This document shows, in pieces, positions 1 to 5,441 of a DNA stretch of 5,441 bases. The notes below the pieces were generated by a model. It saw only the letters and a program-made list of their open reading frames with translations. It was not told the DNA's origin and made no database searches. Position numbers and translations under genes: made by a program. Origin of the DNA: an uncultured Clostridia bacterium (lineage in GTDB: Bacteria; Bacillota; Clostridia; Oscillospirales; Acutalibacteraceae); contig CAMOCU010000088.1 in NCBI GenBank assembly GCA_946610835.1, forward strand, positions 1 to 5,441, given 5' to 3'. The stretch's first letter is position 1, and each line of letters opens with the position of its first letter.

Positions 1-811
1 CGGTCTCCTCTTCGATCTTGCGCAGCGCATACTCGGTATCGTTATACTGTGACTGTGCGAGCGCAATTTTATGTTCCTGCTGTTTGAGCCCTTCGCGGCA
101 GCGTTCGATCGTATGCAGCCAAAGGCCGATTTCCAGCTCCTTGCGCTGCGCGGCCAGAACAATAAATTTCTGCGCCTTTTCGCTCTGCACTTTCAGCGGA
201 CCGACGCGGCTTTCCAGTTCGGCGTAAATATCGCGCAGACGAACCAGATTGTCCTCCGCCTGATCGAGCTTACGGTTGGCGTCCTGGCGGCGGTAACGAA
301 ACGCCGAAATCCCGGCCGCCTCCTCGAGCATGTCGCGCCGCTGAGAGGATCGGGACGCCACCATGTCCTGCACACGCCCCTGACTGACGATAGAATATCC
401 GTCGCGTCCAAGGCCGGTATCCATGAACAGCTCGTGAATGTCACGCAAACGGACGATTTCGCCGTTGAGCCGATACTCGCTCTCGCCCGATCGGTAATAC
501 CGCCGCCCGATGGAAACCTCGTCCTTCTCGCAGCCCTTTAAGCTGCGGTCGGCGTTATCCAGCCGCAGCGTCACCTCTGCAAAACCCAGCGGTTTACGGA
601 TGCGTGTACCGTCAAAAATCACGTCCTCCATTTTGGAGCCGCGCAAATTTTTGGTCGACTGTTCACCCAGCACCCAGCGGATCGCGTCGGAAATATTGCT
701 TTTGCCGGAACCGTTCGGCCCGACAACTGCCGTGATCCCTTTGCCGAAATGCAGCACCGTCTTATCCGGGAAGGATTTGAAGCCCTGCAGCTCCAGAGAT
801 TTTAAAAACAT
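1..811 (-). CDS. smc: Smc, chromosome segregation/condensation ATPase, N-terminal part (runs off window)
   Basis: Smc dimerises and, with ScpA and ScpB, organises and segregates the nucleoid by ATP-driven DNA loop handling. Only the first 270 codons are present; the reading frame is open through base 1. By reading the minus strand I see the start MFLKSLELQGFKSF, the Walker A loop GPNGSGKS (residues 31-38, Lys37), the Q-loop Gln51 in WVLGEQS, the R-loop LRGSKMED (56-63), and then RSGESEYRLNG, HELFMDTGLGRDGYSI and SQGRV. LEEAAGISAF leads into the heptad-rich start of the coiled coil from about residue 170 (RKLDQAEDNLVRLRDIYAEL). All of these match bacterial Smc in order. The hinge, the return coil and the C-terminal signature/Walker B half lie outside the window. 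The start ATG (809-811) is 26 nt after the rnc stop, with a modest GGGAAAG ribosome site. The rnc-smc order is typical of Bacillota. Nothing in the visible head domain looks degenerate. Confidence 0.97.
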   Translation of the reverse strand, partial: MFLKSLELQGFKSFPDKTVLHFGKGITAVVGPNGSGKSNISDAIRWVLGEQSTKNLRGSKMEDVIFDGTRIRKPLGFAEVTLRLDNADRSLKGCEKDEVSIGRRYYRSGESEYRLNGEIVRLRDIHELFMDTGLGRDGYSIVSQGRVQDMVASRSSQRRDMLEEAAGISAFRYRRQDANRKLDQAEDNLVRLRDIYAELESRVGPLKVQSEKAQKFIVLAAQRKELEIGLWLHTIERCREGLKQQEHKIALAQSQYNDTEYALRKIEEET

Positions 812-837
812 GGCACTTTCCCTTTTCTTTTCCGTCG

Positions 838-1533
838 TTACAGATTGATCCCCATCAGAGTCAGCGCCTCGTGCGCCGCCTCCTGTTCGGCCAGCTTTTT
901 GCTTTTACCCACGCCTCTGCCGATCACATTGCTGTTGAGATGCACCTCGACTTCAAACCGCTTGTCGTGATCCGGGCCGCTTTCGCCCACATGCACATAC
1001 TCCACGCTTTCTTCCGGATTTTTCTGGATGATCTCCTGCAGCTTTGTTTTATAATCATGAAACGCGCCGGATGTGCCTGTTGCTCCGGCGGCTTTGCGCA
1101 CGAAACTCAGCACAAATGTCCGTGCCGCTTCGATCCCGCCGTCCAGATAAATCGCAGCGATCAGCGCTTCAAATGCGTCCGCCAAAATTGAGGGGCGCTC
1201 GCGTCCGCCGGTGCATATTTCTCCCTTGCCCAGCAGCAGATATTTTCCCAGATCCAGTTCCCGCGCGAACACGCACAGGCTTTTTTCGCAAACCATTGCA
1301 GCGCGCAGCTTGGTCAGATCGCCTTCCGGATAGGTTTTGAACTGACCGTAATAATATTCCGCCGTAATAAAACCCAGTACGGAGTCGCCCAAAAACTCCA
1401 GCCGCTCGTTGCTTTGGTGTTCATGCTGCCGCTCGTTGACATAGGACGAATGGGACAGCGCACGGTGCAGCAGCGCAGGATCTTTAAATGTATATTGAAT
1501 TTTACGCTGTAATTCCTGAATCTCCGGTGTCAT
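838..1533 (-). CDS. rnc: Ribonuclease III
   Basis: This is a double-strand-specific endoribonuclease, expected to process rRNA precursors, structured mRNAs and sense/antisense duplexes in the cytoplasm. The 231-residue length is normal for a bacterial class 1 enzyme. The N-terminal endonuclease domain (about 5-150) carries the family signature NERLEFLGDSVLG at residues 42-54, with metal-binding Glu43, Glu46 and Asp50. The second acidic pair is Asp119 and Glu122 in ILADAFEALIAAIYLDGG. The dsRNA-binding domain (about 160-228) begins DYKTKLQEIIQK and ends with the RNA-contact helix GVGKSKKLAEQEAAHEAL. All catalytic acids are present, so the enzyme should be active. The ATG at 1531-1533 is supported by a strong GGGGG purine block 6 nt upstream (1540-1544), in the 15-nt gap after the ACP-like gene. 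The stop is TAA (838-840). smc follows 26 nt later. Identification is secure. Confidence 0.98.
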   Translation of the reverse strand: MTPEIQELQRKIQYTFKDPALLHRALSHSSYVNERQHEHQSNERLEFLGDSVLGFITAEYYYGQFKTYPEGDLTKLRAAMVCEKSLCVFARELDLGKYLLLGKGEICTGGRERPSILADAFEALIAAIYLDGGIEAARTFVLSFVRKAAGATGTSGAFHDYKTKLQEIIQKNPEESVEYVHVGESGPDHDKRFEVEVHLNSNVIGRGVGKSKKLAEQEAAHEALTLMGINL

Positions 1534-1539
1534 CTTTAT

Positions 1540-1544
1540 CCCCC
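1540..1544 (-). promoter_or_regulatory. Ribosome binding site of rnc
   Basis: A GGGGG block on the minus strand, six bases before the rnc ATG and entirely within the 15-nt gap after the ACP-like gene. It confirms the rnc start chosen here. Confidence 0.7.
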
Positions 1545-1548
1545 AAAG

Positions 1549-1779
1549 TCACGCACTGATCGCACGCTCAACCAGATCCAGCAGATCCGCAATCGTCTGC
1601 AGCGCGTTGGCCTCGTCCGTCGTGATTTCCATATCGAACGCATCCTCCACCGCAAGCACCAGATCGGCAATGTCGAGATCCTCCGCACCCAAATCCTCAA
1701 ACGCGGTATCCTCGTTCAGGTCTTCCGCGTCCTGATGAAACTGCTGTGCAACCAGTTCCAATAATGTCTCCAATACCAT
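1549..1779 (-). CDS. Acyl-carrier-protein-like protein lacking the phosphopantetheine serine
   Basis: This 76-residue, very acidic protein has the four-helix ACP pattern. It aligns with E. coli AcpP around FEDLGAEDLDIADLVLAVED (residues 27-46), where canonical ACPs read EDLGADSLD. In this protein the acceptor serine is Asp34 (codon GAT, bases 1678-1680), preceded by Glu33 instead of the usual Asp. The only serine in the protein is Ser75, so the standard 4'-phosphopantetheine attachment is impossible. Helix II hydrophobics (Leu35, Leu40, Val41, Val44, Phe48) and partner-docking acids (Asp36, Asp39, Glu45, Asp46) are kept. This suggests a folded, selected protein rather than a decaying one. Composition is extreme: 22 Asp/Glu, one Arg and no Lys. 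I chose the ATG at 1777-1779 because AGAGG lies 7 nt upstream (1787-1791) and ACP homology begins there. A longer in-frame start at 1860 would lie inside trmFO. It sits 13 nt after trmFO and 15 nt before rnc, the usual acpP slot. The fold assignment is firm; the function is unknown. Confidence 0.9.
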   Translation of the reverse strand: MVLETLLELVAQQFHQDAEDLNEDTAFEDLGAEDLDIADLVLAVEDAFDMEITTDEANALQTIADLLDLVERAISA

Positions 1780-1786
1780 AGAGTCG

Positions 1787-1791
1787 CCTCT
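1787..1791 (-). promoter_or_regulatory. Ribosome binding site deciding the start of the ACP-like gene
   Basis: AGAGG lies 7 nt upstream of the ATG at 1777-1779, inside the 13-nt gap after the trmFO stop. It supports a 76-residue product rather than the 103-residue in-frame extension that would begin inside trmFO. Confidence 0.75.
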
Positions 1792-1792
1792 T

Positions 1793-3106
1793 TCATCCTT
1801 CGTTTTCCGCCGCCATTGCACGCTCGAGCGCCTGAACAGCTCTGTCTGCAATCGCCGCATATCTCAGTTTTTTATCCCGAATCCTCGGTTCGATTTCGGG
1901 CAGGATCCCGAAATTCGCACCCATGGGCTGATAATTCTTGGTTTTTTCCGCCACGTGACGGCTCAGCGCACCAAGCATCGTCTCTTCCGGCGGCACAAAC
2001 GGCGCCTTACCGGCAAGCCTGCGCGCCAGATTGCGTCCGGCCAGCAGACCGGATGCGGCGGATTCCATATACCCTTCCACGCCGGTAATCTGCCCGGCAA
2101 AATACACCATCGGGCAGGCCTTCATGGAAAAATCGCTGCAAAGCACGCGCGGCGCATCCAGGAATGTGTTGCGGTGCATCACGCCGTAGCGGACAAATTC
2201 CGCGTTCCGCAGCGCGGGGATCATGGAAAAAACGCGCTTCTGTTCGCCGAATTTCAGATTGGTCTGGAATCCGACAAGATTGTACAGCGTCCCGGCAGCG
2301 TTTTCACGCCGCAGCTGCAGCACCGCCCACGGGCGATGTCCCGTCCGCGGATCGCGCAGCCCGACCGGCTTGAGCGGGCCGAAACGGATAGTGTCTGCGC
2401 CCCGCTGCGCCATCACTTCTATCGGCATACAACCCTCGTAAATATCCTTGCCCTTCTCAAACGCATGCAGCTGCGCACGTTCGGCATGCACAAGCGCGTC
2501 GTAAAACGCCTCGTATTCCGCCTTATCCATCGGGCAGTTGATGTAATCCTCGTCGCCGCCGCGGTCATACCGGGAAGCGCCGAACGCGCTGTCCATGTCG
2601 ATGCTTTCGGCAGTTACGATCGGTGCAGCCGCATCAAAAAAGCTCAGCGAATCACCGCACAGCGCACGGATGCTTTCGCTCAGCGCGTCCGACGCCAACG
2701 GCCCGGCCGCCACAATCACCGGGCGGTTGATCGGAATTTGCGTGACCTCCTGACGCACGATTGTGATGTTGGGGTCGGATTCAATCCGGCGGGTGACCGC
2801 TTCGGAAAACAAATCGCGGTCAACCGCCAGCGCACCGCCTGCCGGCACGCGGCAGCTGTACGCCGCCTCCACACAGACAGAACCGAGCATGGCCATCTCG
2901 TGCTTGAGCAGACCTGCGGCCGATGCAAGCCTCTCTGCTTTGAGCGAATTGGAGCAAACCAGCTCCGCGAGATGCGCGGATTTGTGCGCGGGCGAAAAGC
3001 GCACCGGCTTCATTTCATACAGCTCGACCCGGTATCCCGCCCGGGAAAGCTGCGCCGCCGCTTCCACCCCGGCCAGTCCGCCGCCGATGACCATGCAATC
3101 ATTCAT
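1793..3106 (-). CDS. trmFO: TrmFO, methylenetetrahydrofolate-tRNA (uracil-54-C5)-methyltransferase, FAD-dependent
   Basis: The enzyme makes 5-methyluridine at position 54 of the tRNA T-loop, using 5,10-methylenetetrahydrofolate as carbon donor and reduced FAD as reductant; it acts in the cytoplasm. The 437-residue length fits the family. The N-terminus has the dinucleotide-binding turn IGGGLAG (residues 7-13), then LYEMKPVRFSPAHKS and AELVCSNSLKAE. Cys51 and Cys226 (in IYEGCMPIEVMAQRG) match the two functionally important cysteines known from B. subtilis TrmFO (Cys53/Cys226). Further family blocks are IRFGPLKPVGL, LVGFQTNLKFGEQKRVF, RNTFLDAPRVL and the C-terminal FAD-contact block FAGQITGVEGYMESAASGL. 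The start ATG (3104-3106) overlaps the end of topA by 8 nt, so translation is probably coupled; its own ribosome site is weak. The TGA stop (1793-1795) is 13 nt before the ACP-like gene. topA-trmFO adjacency is common in Bacillota. No anomalies are visible. Confidence 0.97.
   Translation of the reverse strand: MNDCMVIGGGLAGVEAAAQLSRAGYRVELYEMKPVRFSPAHKSAHLAELVCSNSLKAERLASAAGLLKHEMAMLGSVCVEAAYSCRVPAGGALAVDRDLFSEAVTRRIESDPNITIVRQEVTQIPINRPVIVAAGPLASDALSESIRALCGDSLSFFDAAAPIVTAESIDMDSAFGASRYDRGGDEDYINCPMDKAEYEAFYDALVHAERAQLHAFEKGKDIYEGCMPIEVMAQRGADTIRFGPLKPVGLRDPRTGHRPWAVLQLRRENAAGTLYNLVGFQTNLKFGEQKRVFSMIPALRNAEFVRYGVMHRNTFLDAPRVLCSDFSMKACPMVYFAGQITGVEGYMESAASGLLAGRNLARRLAGKAPFVPPEETMLGALSRHVAEKTKNYQPMGANFGILPEIEPRIRDKKLRYAAIADRAVQALERAMAAENEG
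3099..3106 (-). other. 8-nt topA/trmFO overlap (translational coupling junction)
   Basis: The minus strand here reads ATGAATGA: the trmFO ATG occupies the first three bases and the topA TGA the last three. The upstream purine stretch is only a weak ribosome site, so trmFO translation probably depends on ribosomes terminating on topA. Confidence 0.8.
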
Positions 3107-5216
3107 CCGTTTTCGCTTCTTTCTTTTTGCGTTCCGCCTTTTTGGTAAATCCGCAGCTTTCGTCCGGACAGCTGATCACGCCGCCCTTTCTGAACAAGGA
3201 CTTGCCGCAGCGCGGACAATTCTCTCCGGTGGGTTTGTCCCATGTGCTGAAATCGCAGTCGGGCCATCCTTCACAGCCGTAAAAAACAAATCCGCGTTTG
3301 GAACGTTTCTCCACCACTTTTTTGCCGCACTTCGGACAGGTTGCGCCCGTTTCCGTGACAAGCGGTTTGGCATTTTTGCACTCCGGGTATCCCGGGCACG
3401 CCAAAAAACGGCCGTACCGCCCGGTCTTGATCACCATCATGCGGCCGCACTTTTCACAGGGGATGTCGGTCACATCCTCCTGCAGCGTGATTTTGACGTC
3501 TTTCATGTCCTCCTTGGCTTTGGAGAGCGTCTTTTCAAAATCATCATAAAACGTATGCAGGATCTGGATGTAATCCGCTTCGCCCGCACCCACGTTGTCG
3601 AGATTAGATTCCATTTGCGCGGTGAATTTGACATTGACGATCTTGGGGAACCGCTCTTTGAGCAGTTTGGTGATCGCCTCGCCCAACTCGGTCGGCCGCA
3701 GAAGCTTTGCGCTGCGCTCGACATATCCGCGCTTGACAATGGTGGTAATAATGGTGGCGTAGGTACTCGGACGGCCGATGCCTTCCTCTTCCATCGCCTT
3801 AATCAGCGTTGCCTCCGTAAATCGGGCAGGCGGCTGCGTGAAGTGCTGGTTAGCGTTCAGTTCCTTGTTTTTCAGCGTGTCGCCCTCGGACAATTCGGGA
3901 ATTTTACCCTCTTTTTCGTCATCTGATCCGTCGTCATACAGCGCGGTATAGCCGTCGAATTTGACCGAATATCCTGACGCGGTAAAAACGCAGTATTTGC
4001 CGGCAGCAGCATCCTCCGGCGTCGCACCGCGGATCTCCGCCTTGACTGTGTTCTGCAGACACTGCGCCATTTGGCTTGCCATGAAACGCTTCCAGATGAT
4101 CGAATACAATTTGAACTGATCTGACGTCAGGCTGCCCTTGACCTGCTCCGGCGTCAGTGACGGAATCGTGGGGCGGATCGCCTCGTGTCCGTCCTGCGCT
4201 CCGGCGCGGGATTTAAAAATCCGGGGCTTGTCGGGGAGATATTTTTTGCCGTAAGTCTGCTCGATAAAAGCGTTTGCCTGTGCGCGCGCATCGTCGGAAA
4301 TGCGCAGCGAGTCCGTTCTCATATAGGTAATCAAACCGGTTGCGCCCATTCCCTGAATATCCACGCCCTCGTACAATTCCTGTGCCGTACGCATCGTGCG
4401 CTGCGCCTGAAATCCGAGACGGTTGGACGCGGCCTGCTGGAGCGTGGATGTGTTGAACGGCGGTGCGGGAGATTTTTTACGTGTACCCTTTTTAACGCTT
4501 GCTACGGTGTACGCCGCGTTCTGCAGGCGCGCAAGATACGCATTGGCCTGCTGTGCATCGGTGATCTTGACCTTGCCGGTCTCATCGCCGGTAAAGGAAG
4601 CGTTGATGATCTTGCGCTGGGGGTTAAAAAACTTCGCATCCAGCGTCCAATACTCCTCCGGCACGAACGCGCGAATCTCTTCCTCCCGATCCACAATCAG
4701 CCGCACGGCCACACTTTGCACCCGTCCGGCGGACAGTCCGCGGCGAATCTTTTGCGACACAAAGGGGCTGAGCCGATATCCCACAAGCCGGTCAAGGATA
4801 CGGCGCGCCTGCTGCGCGTCCACCAGATCCATATCCACCGCACGCGGATTTGCCATACCGGTCTGCACGCCGGATTTTGTAATTTCGTTGAACGTGACAC
4901 GGTTGTTATCCTTCAGATCCAGCCCGAGGATCGTTGCCAAATGCCACGAAATCGCTTCTCCTTCGCGATCCGGGTCGGTCGCGAGAAAGACCTGGTCGCT
5001 GCTCTCCGCTTTTTGCTTGAGCTCCTTAACCAGTTTTTCTTTTCCTTTTATAATAGCATACTTGGGCGCAAAATCCTTTTTGACGTCTACGCTCAGCTTG
5101 GCGGCGGGAAGATCCCGCACATGCCCCATTGAAGACGTGACCTCGTAGCCGCTGCCCAAATACTTTTGTATGCTTTTTGCTTTGGCGGGTGACTCTACAA
5201 TCACTAATTTTGCCAT
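3099..5216 (-). CDS. topA: DNA topoisomerase I (type IA) with three C-terminal zinc ribbons
   Basis: This enzyme relaxes negative supercoils by cutting one strand through a 5'-phosphotyrosine link and passing the other, countering gyrase behind RNA polymerase. The 705-residue length is normal. The Toprim domain starts at the N-terminus (KLVIVESPAKAKSI, catalytic Glu8), with the metal-binding triad Asp81/Asp83/Glu85 in ATDPDREGEAISWH. Family blocks LSAGRVQSVAVRLIVDREEE (161-180) and PPFNTSTLQQAASNRLGF follow. The active-site tyrosine is Tyr298 in GLITYMRTDSLRIS, with Arg300 beside it; AQDGHEAIRPT and EEEGIGRPSTYA also match. Three Cys4 ribbons close the protein: Cys587/590/607/613, Cys627/630/648/654 and Cys667/670/683/688, then a lysine-rich tail (KKAERKKKEAKTDE). 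The ATG (5214-5216) has a strong AGGAG 6 nt upstream that overlaps the dprA stop. All catalytic residues are present. Confidence 0.98.
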   Translation of the reverse strand: MAKLVIVESPAKAKSIQKYLGSGYEVTSSMGHVRDLPAAKLSVDVKKDFAPKYAIIKGKEKLVKELKQKAESSDQVFLATDPDREGEAISWHLATILGLDLKDNNRVTFNEITKSGVQTGMANPRAVDMDLVDAQQARRILDRLVGYRLSPFVSQKIRRGLSAGRVQSVAVRLIVDREEEIRAFVPEEYWTLDAKFFNPQRKIINASFTGDETGKVKITDAQQANAYLARLQNAAYTVASVKKGTRKKSPAPPFNTSTLQQAASNRLGFQAQRTMRTAQELYEGVDIQGMGATGLITYMRTDSLRISDDARAQANAFIEQTYGKKYLPDKPRIFKSRAGAQDGHEAIRPTIPSLTPEQVKGSLTSDQFKLYSIIWKRFMASQMAQCLQNTVKAEIRGATPEDAAAGKYCVFTASGYSVKFDGYTALYDDGSDDEKEGKIPELSEGDTLKNKELNANQHFTQPPARFTEATLIKAMEEEGIGRPSTYATIITTIVKRGYVERSAKLLRPTELGEAITKLLKERFPKIVNVKFTAQMESNLDNVGAGEADYIQILHTFYDDFEKTLSKAKEDMKDVKITLQEDVTDIPCEKCGRMMVIKTGRYGRFLACPGYPECKNAKPLVTETGATCPKCGKKVVEKRSKRGFVFYGCEGWPDCDFSTWDKPTGENCPRCGKSLFRKGGVISCPDESCGFTKKAERKKKEAKTDE

Positions 5217-5222
5217 GTTCTG

Positions 5223-5227
5223 CTCCT
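5223..5227 (-). promoter_or_regulatory. Ribosome binding site of topA overlapping the dprA stop codon
   Basis: On the minus strand the sequence reads TAGGAG followed by six bases and the topA ATG. The AG of the dprA TAG stop forms the first two bases of the AGGAG. Ribosomes finishing dprA would therefore sit on the topA initiation site, which implies coupled translation. It also fixes the topA start. Confidence 0.8.
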
Positions 5228-5441
5228 ATTCGTCCGTATTGTCAGCGAGGGTATATCGTTTGCCCTCGATCATTTTAATAAAACCACAAATTTCGAGTTC
5301 TGTCAATGCTGTAAATACACGATTTGGTTCGAAACCGGTTGCACGCACCAAATCGTCTATATACAGCGGATCGGCGCCGAAAAGATCGTAAACACGCCGG
5401 CTGTCCGGCCCGATCGAATCCGGCAGTTCCCGCGGAACAGG
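5226..5441 (-). CDS. dprA: DprA (DNA-processing/recombination-mediator protein), C-terminal end only
   Basis: DprA binds incoming single-stranded DNA and loads RecA during natural transformation. Only the last 71 codons lie in the window, ending with TAG (5226-5228); the Rossmann-like core is off the right edge. The visible tail reads SRRVYDLFGADPLYIDDL, then VRATGFEPNRVFTALTELEI and CGFIKMIEGKRYTL. This is the winged-helix domain found at the C-terminus of many DprA proteins: a helix-turn-helix over the ...DDLVRATGFEPNRVFTAL... part and a short beta wing around IKMIEGKRYTL. Position directly before topA is the common DprA-TopA arrangement in bacteria and supports the call. A winged-helix fragment alone could belong to another regulator, so certainty rests on the neighbour plus the characteristic GADPL.ID.L motif. 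topA starts 9 nt downstream. Confidence 0.85.
   Translation of the reverse strand, partial: PVPRELPDSIGPDSRRVYDLFGADPLYIDDLVRATGFEPNRVFTALTELEICGFIKMIEGKRYTLADNTDE

Noticed and set aside
812..837. 26-nt rnc-smc spacer as a possible promoter or terminator
   Set aside because: It is purine-rich on the coding strand with no paired -35/-10 elements and no stem-loop; it only offers a modest ribosome site for smc.
1678..1683. Reading the missing ACP serine as a pseudogene or sequencing error
   Set aside because: The frame, ribosome site and fold residues are intact. At least two changes would be needed for the Ser codon, and a neighbouring conservative change (Asp to Glu) is also present.
1780..1860. 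Longer in-frame start for the ACP-like gene giving 103 residues
   Set aside because: The extra 27 residues are arginine-rich, have no ACP homology and lie almost wholly in trmFO coding sequence. A proper ribosome site precedes the internal ATG at 1779.
1955..3148. Long plus-strand open frame (397 codons) opposite trmFO
   Set aside because: It is antisense to a clearly recognised TrmFO. The predicted protein is rich in Arg/His with no recognisable domain, as expected of a shadow frame in GC-rich coding DNA.
2763..3926. Long plus-strand open frame (387 codons) spanning the trmFO/topA junction
   Set aside because: Antisense to two conserved genes, crosses their junction, and shows no motif of its own.
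4185..5132. Plus-strand open frame (315 codons) opposite topA
   Set aside because: Antisense shadow of the conserved topoisomerase core; no motif or plausible initiation context.
5246..5268. Inverted repeat CGAGGG / CCCTCG with an 11-nt loop near the end of dprA
   Set aside because: The stem is only 6 bp, lies inside the dprA winged-helix coding sequence and has no T-run after it, so it is not a convincing terminator or attenuator.

Overview
The window is one uninterrupted minus-strand gene cluster. In transcription order (right to left) it reads dprA (3' end only), topA, trmFO, an acyl-carrier-protein-like gene, rnc, and smc (5' part only). All six genes are packed head to tail. topA and trmFO overlap by 8 nt and the other junctions are 9, 13, 15 and 26 nt, so a single polycistronic transcript with translational coupling is the simplest reading. 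No tRNA, rRNA, mobile element, CRISPR array or convincing terminator or promoter is visible. No stretch of more than 26 bases lies outside a gene.

The gene set (folate/FAD-dependent TrmFO, a bacterial Smc, TopA with three C-terminal Cys4 zinc ribbons, and DprA with a winged-helix tail) points to a Bacillota genome. The moderate-to-high GC (judged by eye) and the joining of a dprA-topA-trmFO block to an ACP-rnc-smc block suggest a Clostridia member, perhaps Oscillospirales/Ruminococcaceae. That placement is inference from context, not from a search.

Region by region: 5226-5441 is the DprA winged-helix tail (ssDNA handling, natural transformation). 3099-5216 is a complete DNA topoisomerase I. 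1793-3106 is a complete TrmFO (m5U54 in tRNA). 1549-1779 is a 76-residue ACP-fold protein. 838-1533 is a complete RNase III with both catalytic and dsRNA-binding domains. 1-811 is the first 270 codons of Smc (chromosome condensation ATPase head plus the beginning of the coiled coil). The shared theme is chromosome and RNA maintenance.

The most notable point is the ACP-like gene. It sits where acpP normally sits (directly before rnc-smc) and keeps the ACP fold signature. However, the invariant phosphopantetheine-acceptor serine of the DSL motif is replaced by aspartate (Glu33-Asp34-Leu35), and its only serine is the penultimate residue. It therefore cannot be a conventional acyl carrier. The usual fatty-acid/phospholipid neighbour plsX is also missing from between trmFO and the ACP gene. 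This looks like a conserved-position ACP paralogue that has lost carrier chemistry and may have a structural or regulatory role. The other five genes look ordinary and intact as far as they can be seen.
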